NCBI RefSeq assembly: GCF_963675165.1
Contig: NC_087377.1
Location: forward strand, 4,650,042 to 4,714,041
DNA: 64,000 bases
Reading direction: 5' to 3'
From: Halichondria panicea
Lineage: Eukaryota > Porifera > Demospongiae > Suberitida > Halichondriidae
Shown here: piece after piece, positions 52,242-64,000 of the stretch
Position numbering within the stretch: position 1 is the stretch's first letter
Layout: each line of letters starts with the position of its first letter
Notes under the pieces: generated by a model
The model's database searches: none
What the model saw: only the letters and a program-made list of their open reading frames with translations
Told to the model about the DNA's origin: nothing
Made by a program: the position numbers and the translations under genes

Positions 52242-55200
52242 ATGGCTACTGAACAAGACTCAGAGTGAGTGAACATGTAGACTATGATTACTACTCATGG
52301 TAGCACCTTGTGATTGCATGGAGGGAGGCTCATTCCATTAGTAGAGTCAGAGCAGGCTAGCTATGATCAGAGGTGGAACACTGTACAGCAAAGTGACAGC
52401 TGGATATGTGCATGGTGTCACTTGCATAAACTATATACTGACACATAATTTATCAAGTAATTCTCTGTATGACTGACCCCCCAACCATCTATTTTGTACA
52501 GTGCTCTAGCCGAGGACTTACACGAGGCTGTATGCAATAATGACGTCACCCAAGTTAGGTCCCTGTTGGGACAGGGGGCAGACCCCAACCACCAGCTCTA
52601 CTGGAGTGATGACGAGTGGGCGTTTAAGTTGCCTCCATTACACTATGCTTGCTATGAGGGCTACCTTGAGATTGTGAAGACACTTGTTACTCATGGAGCT
52701 CGTACTGATAAAGGTGATGGGAGTGACAACAGTACTCCACTTCACTGGGCATGCCGGGAAGGTCATAAAGAGATAGTGCAGTACTTGATCCAGGAGGTTA
52801 GATGCAGCACTGGTAAGTAGTCATTATAATTATTTGTAATTGTTTCTTATGGTATCTGAATTATATACATGTACTGTGTAGCAGTATCAATTTTATCAGT
52901 AATTTAATAATTATTTGCGATGTAGTAGTCGTAGTACTGGTAAGTAGTCGTTGTGTATGTGAAGTTTTCATACCATGCATACAGCGGAAAGTATAGTGTT
53001 ACATTTCAATTTCGAATAATTATTTGCAATGTACGTACACTTGTTTGAAATACATAAACATTTTGCTGTACGGTTGCCATAGTAATATCTGTTAAAAATA
53101 TATGTGTGGTAGTTGAACTGTGTTCCACAACAGATGTGAGGAATAATGATAACGAGACTTCTCTTCACTCTGCTTGTGCGGGAGGAAGTAAAGACCTGGT
53201 ACAGTATCTGGTGGAGGAAGTGAAGATGGATGTTGGTAAGATTTAGTGTGCTCTTCGGATATCTGTGTATTTCGTTCCCATGCTTCTCTAAGACAAAGAG
53301 TCTACTAACATAATTATTGGTACACCAATAGAGCAAGCCATGCCGGTTCCATTGATACCTTTTTTGTTTTCGTAGGACAAATGGTTGTGGTACAATCACG
53401 TGTTTTGTAGACCCCAATAATACCTGGAATGTTAGACAAAAAATGAGTATTCTACTTCTTAGCGTATAAATACTTGTAGTTGTGTAAACTGTTAGTAGAG
53501 GGTATGAATGTTCGCGGATGGACCTCTACAAAGGATTTTGCGGATTTTATTTTCGTGGTCTGAGTTCCAGCCTTCTGGCGCATGCTCACATCAACATGCA
53601 GCTGTACCTCCACACCGTTAGCAGGCCTAGAATGTGTGAATGTCCTCCACCTCTAGCAGAACGTTTGCTGTGCAGGCCATGGTCAAGTAGACGTAGCAAG
53701 CTAGCTGGCTCTACCGGCGTCCATGTCTCTCTATTCCTTTTTTATTATCGATAGGTGTGGTAATAATATTGAATACGCCTATACTATTCAATAAGATATA
53801 ACATTTCGTGGGTATAAATTTTCGCGATACAGGCTCAATCTGCAAAAACTGCAAACATTTATACCCTCGAAATATACGGTACATTACATGTGAGGAAAGT
53901 GGATCACTCCCATAATGTTAGGGATATTCCCCTGGCCCCACCCACTAACTTCTATATAATGTGCAGTCAATACTACAGTCATAGTTGTGTGACTGAGTAT
54001 GCAAAGACAACGTATATAAAGCCACCCAGAATTCACGGGGGCACATGTCCTATTTCCCCGTATAGTGTTCATTATAATATTTCTATTAAATCAGTAATTC
54101 TGATTGTCCTGGAGTGTTATAGCTGAAGTCACGTATCACTAGCCAATAATGCACAAATGTGACAGTATGTATTCATTTGGTGTTTCTTAAGCTATGTCAA
54201 CATTGCTGGTTGTGTTTGCAGGCACTCCATTGACTGAGGAAAACTCCGATGCTCTAGAAAAGATGCTCCTAGACAATAAAATCAAAGGATTTGCTTTGAC
54301 TGGTGAAAGGACATACAAGGCAGTTGAACGCCACCTTCAGGAGCTCGGACACAGAGAACTAGCAGCCAACCTGAGGGCAAACCTCGACAAAGGTGGGTAG
54401 TAGTTAGTAAGAGCTGTGGGTAGTAGTACAGTAGCCCTCATATAAAAGTTCTCGTTGTGTTTCAGTTGCACGTAACGTTCCGTTTTTACGGAGTCAGAAA
54501 ACGCTAACTAAACGATTGCGTATTATTCATAAACGCACCGTAATTACGTACACCGGTCTAGGAGAAAAAACGGGTGGAATTTGATGAGTTAGCAATAATA
54601 ATTTTTATTTATTCTGTACGTACTAAGCAAGCTACAAATGTACTAACTTCTCTAGTGTAATCCAGGGGCATACAAATAGCACTGGGAATACTGCAGAACT
54701 TACATGCAAGGCTGGAAGAAGTAGTAGCAAGTCAACCGGATCTCTCAGTCTGGAATCTTAGATACAGCTACATTATATTATGATCTGATTGTACTATTAC
54801 TTTTGTTGAACACTTCATTATAAATTATACACTATCGTATATACAATGTCCTGTATCATTAAAACATCATGTCAAATGAAGAATAACAAATTCATGTACA
54901 GTGCTATAAATATAAATATAAATGTTCAAACTGAATGTCAGTAATTATTCTAACTAGATCTAGCTCTCGCCTTGACCTTGCTTCTTAGGGATTCTGTACT
55001 TGCTCCGTAGCTGTTTGTGAAGGATGAGGATTCTTTGTTTAGTAGAACAGTTCACCAGCTTGATTTCTTGGAACACTATAGCCAGCTAGCTACGGAGCGA
55101 ATCATGCAGCTACACATGCGAACGTTATTTCAGAATTAAAACGGGTATTTCCATACCGTATTAAATTTTAATGAGCTGGCTTCCGTTTTCATTCCGTTTC

Positions 55201-58200
55201 TACGCGAACCGTTGTACGCAAATTGAACGGTACGGAACGGGAACTTTTATATGAGGGCTACTGTAGGTGGGTTGCTGTATTGAAGTTATACTTGCCTGTG
55301 TTGAATATTGCATTGCATGAAGCCCCTCAAGATAAAAGGAGGGACATAATATTTTAACACCATAACTTTCGTACTGTTGATCTAATCTGAAAAAGACTTT
55401 CAAATTAATGATGTGCTTATACTTATTTATAGATAAATAGCACGAGGGCATAACGTAATAACGAGACTTATATATTAGCCGTGGTTATATTGAGTTCATT
55501 CTTTTTGCATTCCCTAGGCCACATTTAATGATTTCATACCTAAATTGATACCACAATAAAAATTATGTTGTGAATGCAGTATCTTATAAAGGGTAATAGG
55601 TTGGTGGTGCATTAGGTAAACACTGCCGACCATGCGTGTGCATGTACAGTATCAGAGGAGGTGCTAGCCTCGATCCCAATTCTGCGCATGTGTCACATTT
55701 TTATTGTATTTGTGGTCGGCAAAAATATTCAATAATCGAAATTTGTACACAGAAAATGCACAGAGTGAGTACACAACAGAGCACATAGAGAGCTGCTTCA
55801 CAAGGGCCTAGGGAGTTGTCAGTTGTGCTGCAGCACGATTACAGTGACCCAGGGCAACTTCAGGATGATTGAATGCCTTCAAATTACGTTTCAAAAAGAT
55901 TTAGCAAGCTGCTGGACTTCTCTGATTCTAGGCCCCAACTCGTAACTCAGTTAAATTTTGCTTTAGAAAACGTAGATTCTCTTGATGCCTCTCAGCTACC
56001 CAACAACGCTCGAACGAGCAGGTCATACTCCAGTCCTGTGAGTATAGGACAGATAGCAGTGACGATAGTTTCACAGACCTGCATGAGGAAAAAGGAGTAT
56101 TACCAACCAAGCAGACCACCTCTAGAATCAATGGTTCTTACACACAGTAGAACAGAACCTCCTCAGAGACAAACACCAGCCAACAAGCCAGCCATAAAGA
56201 GATTGAATTTTAAATGTACCTTTGTTTGGGGTGGTGCCTACAAAAGATCAAAAGATTATCATGCAATCAATACACACACTAAATTGCCACATAATTATAA
56301 TTGAATTGCTATTAATAGGACCAAAAATTAGGAATGTACATGTAACACAGCACTAACTCACAAGCCAACAAACCGTATATTGAGAATGGCCATACACAAA
56401 GTACAGTACAAGGGTGCCAAATAATTATTAGAATCATAGACATAATTATGTATAGGCTCCCACAAGCAAACTTATACATGCAATGGCACTCATAGGCACA
56501 TATAAAGTAATTGTGATCCTACAACAAACTGGGAGTTCATAAAAAGATTTAACTTTGGGCACAGAATTACAATGCATATCACAGGCAAACACACAAGCCA
56601 AATAATAACAAATTGTGACCTAATCCTAGCTGGGGAGCATAACACAACCAACAAGCCTATTATGTTGGGAAGAAAATGTCCTTACACAAGTAGACAGTAC
56701 ACTCATAAACAGTACACTCATAAGCCACAAGCCTTTGCTTTCCCCTGAAAAGGTCAGAACATTATTATGCAATCAACCTCTGTACATGTACACAGTGAGC
56801 CTAATTGAGTAGTGAGCCTAATTGACCTTGGAAGCAGGCAGGAACTTCACACAAGCCTAGGCATAACTTTTGGCAGAGCACTGATATATTTAGCATGGTA
56901 TAAAGTACCTGCTTCTTGCAATTTACAGAGTACCTCTGACAATCTCCCTTCCTGTGTCGGGCCACAGGCACACACAGATACACGCAAGCGCGCGCGTGTG
57001 CACAGATACACATACACACACATACACCCGCGCGGGCACACATAACAGACACATACAGACACAGACACAGATACACACACACATACACCCGCGCGGGCAC
57101 ACATACAGACACACACACACGCACGCACGCACATAAAGATACACACACAAGTGCGCGCACGCACACACACACACACGCACACCACTTACTGTAAGCAGTT
57201 CCACTCCTGGCCTAGCCTCGATCCCAGGCCGCACTTCCCACTTCACTTAGGGAAGTGGGCCTGGTATCGACTGCTTGCACATGCGCTAATATCCCCCCGG
57301 TATCTGGGGGCTTGGAAACATCGTATATGCTCAGTAAAACTATAACATCACAACGAAAGGAAGTGGATTGAAGGAAGTAGATAGAAAGTTCGATTGAAGG
57401 TTTCTAGCCCATCGGATAGCATTCTCTGATAGCTACCCTTAGCCTGCTATGTTAACAAAAGACTCACAGCCTGCAACAATGTGGATGACGATCGTCTGAA
57501 AGGAGTGAAAGCTGATAGTCTACCTTGATCTTGCCAAACATGAACAAGACTTGATAGCATAGGGCCCACATAGGGCCCACACAAAAATATCTGACCTTAA
57601 CAAGCTTGACAAAGCTTTATACCTCTTCCCTTGTTGTTCAGTCTTCAGAATAATGTTTTCTAAGCTTCAGAGAAGAGAGAACCTTCAGCTAAGAGCCATT
57701 CCAATAATGATAAAACGGGAACTGACTTCTAGTACACGATAGTATACATATATAAATGTCACGAAAGTGAACGAGAATATCCATTCATCAGAATCTGATG
57801 AACGACTGATGCATGCTGCACAGACAACTAGTGCTGGTGTCATAGGCGCGAGTGACTCCCCCAAATAATGACTCCCGGTCACTCCTACCTAGTCACCAGT
57901 GACCCCCGGTCACTCATGCATGCCTAGGAATGAATGACTCCCCCCCGGTCACTAACTCCTCCTGGAAAAAAAATGACTCCCCCACAAATTGAGATTTCAG
58001 CGGATCGAGGGCTGCTAAGTAATCCTCAAAAGACTGTTGCCCATGCATGCATGCAGTGACTATACTAGTCTAGTATATACAATCAAGTTCATCACTGTTA
58101 TCTATGAGAGGCCTGTTACAAGTGTTTGTCTATAGCTAGCTGTTCCTTCACTTAGTCAGCAATATAATTTTGAAACAACAACATCCATCACAATAATTAT

Positions 58201-61200
58201 TACAGTGAAAATAACGAAAGCCTAAAAATTCTACAACTAGCTATATATATTCTCCAACTGAGTGGAGATACTATAATGATACCACGAGTTGAATATCATT
58301 TCATCGTAGGAGTCAGGGTGGAGACAAGGGCAGTATAATTAACAATGCTGGGAAATCTCAGGTCTCTTGCGACTATTCAGAGGTTAATTAAGAGGCATGC
58401 ATGTGGTACCTCCTCCCTATATGCTTGATTAGAGGCCGCTCTTGTATAAATGCCGCTCTCAAAAACCTTTGCTAGCATTTAGTAGCCGGTCTCAAATAGT
58501 AGCCTCAGTCTCTACAGTATTTCTGCACGTGGCAGCCATATTAATTCTAGCAGCTAGCTACATATAGCTAGGTATAGCAGCTTGTTAGTGCTTCCCAAAG
58601 GCTTTCTCATGGCATATTATTAGGCTTCATGGCACTGCATCAACAGCATGGATAGCCTTCACACAGCAAGTTATTAGTTATTTAATAGTGGAGTTAAAGC
58701 TTCGTTGTTGGATAAACGCAAGCAAAAACTGTGACATCTGTAGAAACTTCTCTGGGAGCTAGGTCGTATCGGCAGACGCCCTTTTCCCGGGAAATATTTT
58801 CTTCACCTACACACAGATTTATAAGTTCAATGGTGGCTCATGATGTCCGTTGCTGTACTAACTAGCCTAAATAAAGATATACTGAGGCTATCAAGACTAC
58901 AGATGCTACTCTAGACTTACCAGATCCAGGAACTTAGTCCATCTCATGCTCAAGAGCTTCTTCCTCAGATACTTCAGGCTATTTGTAGCTTTTTAGCTAG
59001 CTATTATCTCAGTTACTGTCCTTTCACTCAACAAGGCCATAAGCATCGATATTCTCACTGTCTAGCAGCTCTATAGAACCTCACTGAGTTGTACTACGAA
59101 AATCTTGAAGTACTTATCAAACGTCACTTTTCTTTCGATATTTCTGTACAAAGCCTACCTCAATGCAGCATATTAAAGATACTATGTGAAAGAGCAGCTC
59201 AATGTGCATGTGCTGGTACCTACAGTGTGGGCATACCTTCAACACAGCAGGCACAATAAATTTTTGAAAATTACCACTAGCGTGGCCATTATATGACGGC
59301 TTCAACGGGGAAAGGGTTAATAAGCATGTTCTCCACTCCACTACTAAACTCAAAAGTGTCAGCATGCCTCTAGCTTGAGTTGTATTAGCCTCTTACATGA
59401 GTAATAACATGATACAGTGGCCGTCAGAATAAAGTTTCCCGTACCATTGCATTCATGTATATAGCGTTGCTATTTTTGCGCAACAGAAAAACTCTAATTT
59501 TGATTGCACCTGTTGTATTCATAAATTTGTTGTACAATCATAAAAACTTGTGAAACTGTTACTGAATCAGCAATATCAGGACACAAAGAATCTGAGAACA
59601 ATGAAAGTAACTTCGTAGCTAGCCTATAATTACAGCCATGCATTGTAAAGCAAGTGTACATTATTATTAAATTTGAAGTGAAATGAACAAATATCCATGC
59701 GCTCCTGCTATGTATATAATACAGATGACTTGTTTTTTTATATGAACTGTGAGAAAGTTACTGTTACTGTACATACATAATTGTAGTTGGTACTTTTTCT
59801 AGGGAAGTACGCGAATCACACAAGGGTCGAGTATAATACCGTGTTTCAGTCTAGTATTATTCCTATTATTTCAGCCCTCAATGAATTCAAGTCTGAGCAA
59901 GCTCTTAATGAAGCCATGAAGGCTGGATTTGTCCGTGTGAACACTACCAATATCTTATTCTTTGGAATGGCAGGCACTGGTAAAACTTCCACTAAGCATC
60001 TCCTTCTGGGACTGCCTCCTCCTGTAGATAGAAATAGCACTCCATTAGCTAGCACAGCAGAGAGGATATGTATTAGACAAATTCGTGACACTACAAAGAT
60101 ACGAATGGAAACTCAAGAAGATTCCTCTAGAACATGGAAACCAGTATCTAGTGATGACCTACAACGCATTGTTGCTGATGCTATTAAATCTCATGTAACC
60201 AGCTCAGATTCTGAAGAATACGCTAACCCACAAGAACTCAGTATTGCTCTGAAGCAACTTGAACCTAGCAATGAATCCAGTACGCCAGTTGATGCAACTC
60301 CTTCGACTTCAAGAGCAACTAAACCATCAGTAGCTGGAGCAAAAATAACTCGTAGTAAACAAGAAAGAAAAAAGATTAAATTTCTTAGCACTGTTTCAAA
60401 TGTAATGGCGAATATTCAGCGATTTTCTGATGCTGATCGTACTGCCGTTCAAGAAAAGTTTGGATTTCATTGGATCTACATAATCGATAGCGGTGGGCAA
60501 CCACACTTTCATAATCTACTGCCTCTCTTCATGCCCAAGATTTCTGTAGCTTTGTACACTCTTCGTCTGTCTGATTGCCTAGATGATCATCCGCTAGTTG
60601 AATACTACAAGGACAATAAGCCAGTTGGTGAATGTTTCAAGTCACATCTCTCAGTTTTGGATAACTTTAAGTATCTCGTGCAGTCAATTCAATCTCACAG
60701 TGAAAACTGCAAGCTGGTATGCATTGGTACTCACAAAGACCATCAATCTGAATGCAAGGAAACATTATCCGACAAGAATAAAACGTTATTGAATTTTGCG
60801 GAGAAAGACTGCATTAAGAAGTTGACTATGTTTTTCAATTTGGGTATAACGAAAGAGATATTATTTCCTGTGGATTGCAAACACTGCGATTCTGACAGTC
60901 AGGAAGTGGCAAAGACAATTCGTGAATATGTTCACAAACTATCTCAAGAGCTGAATAATATTGAAATCAAGGTTCCTTTTTGGTGGTTTCTTTTGCAAAT
61001 TATTGTCGAGAAGGTTTCAAACGATGAAAACAGAAAAGTTTTAAGCAAGGATGAATGCGTAGAAATTGCAAAAGCATTACATAATTTTCACGAAGATGCA
61101 CTTTGTGAAGCTTTAAAATTCTTCCATGAGCATAACATATTTCACTACTATCCTGCCATTCTACCAAATGTTGTATTTTGTGATACTCAAGTGCTTCTCG

Positions 61201-62004
61201 ATAAAGTAACAGAGCTTGTCGAGTATGCTGCATACGTGCGAGCAAGTAATGGGTTTGGAACGTGGTTAGATTTTACCGATAAAGGAATTATTACAATTCA
61301 ACTTTTATCTGACAAAAATTTTGAAAAGCACTACGTCGATGAAATCTTTGCACCCACTCATCTCATTGAAATATTCAAGCACTTGTTGATAGCCACCCCA
61401 TTTCATTTATTCTCACAAGAAGTCGGGAAAGATAAGCGTTTCTATATGCCATCACTTCTATCCTTGCTCCCACCAACTCAAGTCAATGACAAACGAGCTG
61501 ATTTGCTTAAGACCGGTTTAATCCCACTTGTTTTGCACTTTAAAAGCAACTGGCAGTGCTGTGGAGTGTTTTGCTGTCTCCAAGTGTACCTGATTAAAGA
61601 ATGTGAATGGGAAATTGAAATGGAAGATCACCAGCCGAGTAGAAACTTTGTACAATTTGTTCATCGAGAGGAAGATTGTTTTATCACGCTAATTGACGGA
61701 TTTTCATTCCTCGAAATTCATTCCAGCAATAATCAAAAAGAAATGCTGTCGTTAATAAGCGAAAATATTTACTCTGGTCTTCGATCTGCTTACAAAGCCC
61801 TGAAATACACGTATGAGGATCCTGAAGTCACATTTCTGTGTCCTTTCATTTCGCAATCCATCTCTAGTCCAAGTCCCCAAGTGCCCCACCACCCAGCTCA
61901 TGTTCTGGTTGAGGATGATGTTATGAGGTGTACTCTATGCAAGACGACGTATGAGCTAAAAGACGGTCACAAAGATTGGCTCTCTCCTTGTTGTAAACTG
62001 GAAG
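52242..62004 (+). CDS. Paralogous ankyrin ROC-COR GTPase gene (3' end not seen)
   Basis: Exons 52242-52264, 52502-52812, 53134-53235, 54222-54392 and 59803-62004, all in phase. The leader and start match the first gene. Order: two or three ankyrin repeats ([57 protein letters not shown]), the helical module, then a large GTPase exon. That exon has G1 GMAGTGKTS at about 59963, G3-like [13 protein letters not shown] at about 60486, G4-like GTHKD at about 60726, and a COR-like winged helix ([20 protein letters not shown]). It ends with a Cys-rich stretch ([21 protein letters not shown]) before donor 62005. WW, SH3, Ig and Death exons are not found. Function in cytosolic signalling is inferred from the family. 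Confidence 0.8.
53498..53881. mobile_element. Imperfect inverted-repeat element
   Basis: GAGGGTATGAATGTTCGCGG on the left and CATTTATACCCTCGAAATAT on the right form an imperfect inverted pair in an intron of the paralogue. Non-coding. Confidence 0.5.
54429..55263. mobile_element. TA-flanked element with proven empty site
   Basis: Ends CAGTAGCCCTCATATAAAAG and complement, with TA on both sides, 835 bp, no coding. The equivalent intron of the first gene (around 11050) reads GTAGTAGGTGGGTTGCTG with no insert, so the exact pre-insertion site is visible in the window. Confidence 0.9.
55264..59802. other. Long intron of the paralogue, repeat-rich
   Basis: A 143-codon open frame at 55873-56304 (begins [20 protein letters not shown]) has no recognised domain and may be transposon-derived. 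A CA/CG-rich microsatellite with palindromic CACCCGCGCGGGCAC words lies at 56960-57180. A small repeat with TAGCCTCGATCCCAGGCC is at 57212-57275. A dispersed repeat at 58420-58620 resembles 11510-11690 and 62900-63130. GACTCCC-type short repeats occur at 57850-57990. Confidence 0.5.
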
Positions 62005-64000
62005 GTGAGGTCATAATAATAATATTGCATAATACTAATAACCACAATAAGTTGCAAATACAGTATCTTATAAAGGATGCAGTTATAAAGGTTGGTGGTG
62101 CATGGTGCATTAGGTGAAACAATAATATAGCGTCCCCTGACCATGGACTACCGTAGAAACTGGATTTATTAGCGCTTATTCGACTATAAGCGTATCTTTA
62201 TTTTAAGCTCATGGTCAACTGCAGGCTTTTTATACTCGAATTGAAGCGCTTTTCCAATTATGCGACGGTTATTAGTGAAATTTTAGAATTGATTCATCTA
62301 ATTTCGTTTATCTATGAGCTAGTTAGCTTGTACAGTGCAGGATAGCTATGGTGATATCCATCTGGAAGGACTCTCACATGCTGAGAGAATGTGAGACATG
62401 GATGAGGTCCTTTTATTCCAAGCTCCTGGTCAATATAAATGTTATTATAATAATATGAATTTCAATGATAATAGTGTGACATGATATAGATCCAGTTAGG
62501 GTTGCCTGCTTTCCTTGCTTGCTCACTTTCTAGCCAGCTTGCGAGTCAGCACTCATCACAGACACATCCGGTTGCTGGGTGGGGCTCGAAATGACTGCGC
62601 ATTCTCGAATATAAGCGTATAGAGCTCTGCTATTGACCCCAAAAGCGCATGCACAGTTTCTACGGTATGCATGTACCGTATAGGGGGTAATTTTCGGGTG
62701 GGCAATGTGGCTGAGCAATATTAATTTTAGTCACTTCGTCGATAATATTTTCGTGGTTGCTGCTTGCACTGCCGGTAAAGGTAGGCAAGGTCGCTTCGTT
62801 CGTGGGTAAGTGGTCAGAGCTCCAACCACGAAAACCACCAATATTATTTTTTTCCCCCGGAAATTACCAGCTATATACGGGTATAATTATGTGCATGTTT
62901 ATCTAGCAAAATGAAACATTTAGTAGCCATTCCCTCAGTGAACTTTGACTATAGCATATCTGGCAGCCATATAATTCTTAATACTAGCAGCTAGCTATTA
63001 GTGCTTCAAAAAGACTTTCTCATGGCAGAGTTAGTTTAGGTTACAACAAAATAATGTTGTTGGGGCTGATAAACGCCGCTCTTCAACAATGGCCTCTCTC
63101 GAATTGTGTATATATAGCCTCCTCTGCCTGCAAAATTAAACATTTAGTAGCCGCGGCCTCTGATCAAACATATAATTATACGGTATAATTATTATATTAT
63201 AGGAGTCACACGTTACAATTGTACTGAAAATAATTATCATGTCTGCCAGAAGGCATAATACACGATCATACATGTATAGTATGTGTTGATGAATATATAT
63301 ACCGTATAGGAATATATATATTCATGATCGATTGATTGGTTTACACTTATAAGATGTGCATGCATGCATGCAGTCATGCATATAATAATTATGATGTACT
63401 TAATAGGGGCGTTAAGCTTCGTCAAGCAATAACAGAACTTCTACCATTGGCTGCATGCATGGCTAGCTATAGCTGCACCCGGCTTTTATTCGAATTACGT
63501 GCTTACTGTAACAGCTGAAGTGATCCCGTACCAGGAACAATGGAAAAAGGTCACAAAAGTAGAAAGCTAGAGTGCATGGTTGTTACTTCTTTGCTTATCC
63601 TAATCCTATAGCCCCAGAACATTAGCAAGAGCCATGATTATATCTAAGACTCCTCTAAAATTCCATTCTCAAAAGTTTCTAGTATAGCCTCGTTCCCAGG
63701 CCTTACTTTTTCTTGCTGTTGTCATTTACGTCATGATTGCATGTGGGCTACATATCGCCCATGTTCATAAAAATCCTTGTGGATCACGCGATTTCCCGAA
63801 CCAGACCTTATACTTTTTCTTCCATTTCTTTCTTTGCTGCCTCATTTCGTCTATTCTTTTTTGCCTACCTTCTCTATTTATGCATAAACAAGTATTCTCC
63901 CACGCATTCAGAGTTAATACATTGTATAAGACTGTACTGTACTGAGGACTGTGCCGAGACACTGCCAAGGTGTAGCTTGGCCACCTCTGGTGGCAGTAGC
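62005..64000. other. Repeat-rich end of the window
   Basis: Contains a TA-flanked element at 62151-62665 (ends CCGTAGAAACTG, 515 bp) and another at about 62676-62880 (ends CCGTATAGGGGGTAAT and inexact complement). A dispersed repeat at 62900-63130 is shared with 11510-11850 and 58420-58680. A palindromic AT-rich stretch lies at 63290-63340. No further exon of the paralogue can be recognised. Confidence 0.5.

Noticed and set aside
56801-57246. Cys/Val-rich frames at 56.8-57.2 kb
   Set aside because: Readings of a CA/CG microsatellite.

Overview
The window is animal nuclear DNA, most likely from a sponge; the overall style recalls Amphimedon, but that is an inference. The support is spliced genes with short GT-AG introns, metazoan signalling domains (WW, ankyrin, SH3, ROC-COR, Ig, Death, AAK1-type kinase) and a dense load of small inverted-repeat elements with TA target duplications.

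Layout. 2.5-23.6 kb: a multi-exon gene for a WW / ankyrin / SH3 / ROC-COR GTPase / Ig-like / Death protein. Its GTPase-COR exon is split by two insertions: a 1.6 kb TA-flanked DNA element at 13.07-14.69 kb, and a complete 5.3 kb Ty3/gypsy LTR retrotransposon at 15.54-20.82 kb. The LTRs are identical, the target duplication is 5 bp, and integrase precedes reverse transcriptase (Gmr1-type order). 24.0-25.0 kb: exons of a second Death-domain protein. 26.54-40.53 kb: a single DNA transposon of about 14 kb with roughly 55 bp terminal inverted repeats and a perfect 8 bp target duplication. It holds two long subterminal GGAAC minisatellite arrays in inverted orientation, a ten-exon P-loop ATPase gene and a convergent transposase gene whose product joins a DDE-like domain, an OTU-type protease domain and a CXC domain. 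42-44.3 kb: a 53 bp minisatellite. 45.4-51.6 kb: an AAK1/BIKE-type kinase gene with several coding lesions and a piggyBac-derived element in one intron. 52.2-62.0 kb: a paralogue of the first gene (ankyrin, shared helical module, ROC-COR GTPase); its 3' end is not seen.

How the parts relate. The two ROC-COR genes are diverged duplicates: the 5' leader, several exon boundaries and pieces of intron match. One copy therefore serves as an empty-site control for an insertion in the other. The ROC-COR genes, the Death exons and the kinase form a neighbourhood of signalling genes, with no direct evidence that they act together. The strongest candidate for a little-described system is the 14 kb transposon, with an ATPase, an OTU/CXC-bearing transposase and possible transposase-binding arrays in one unit.
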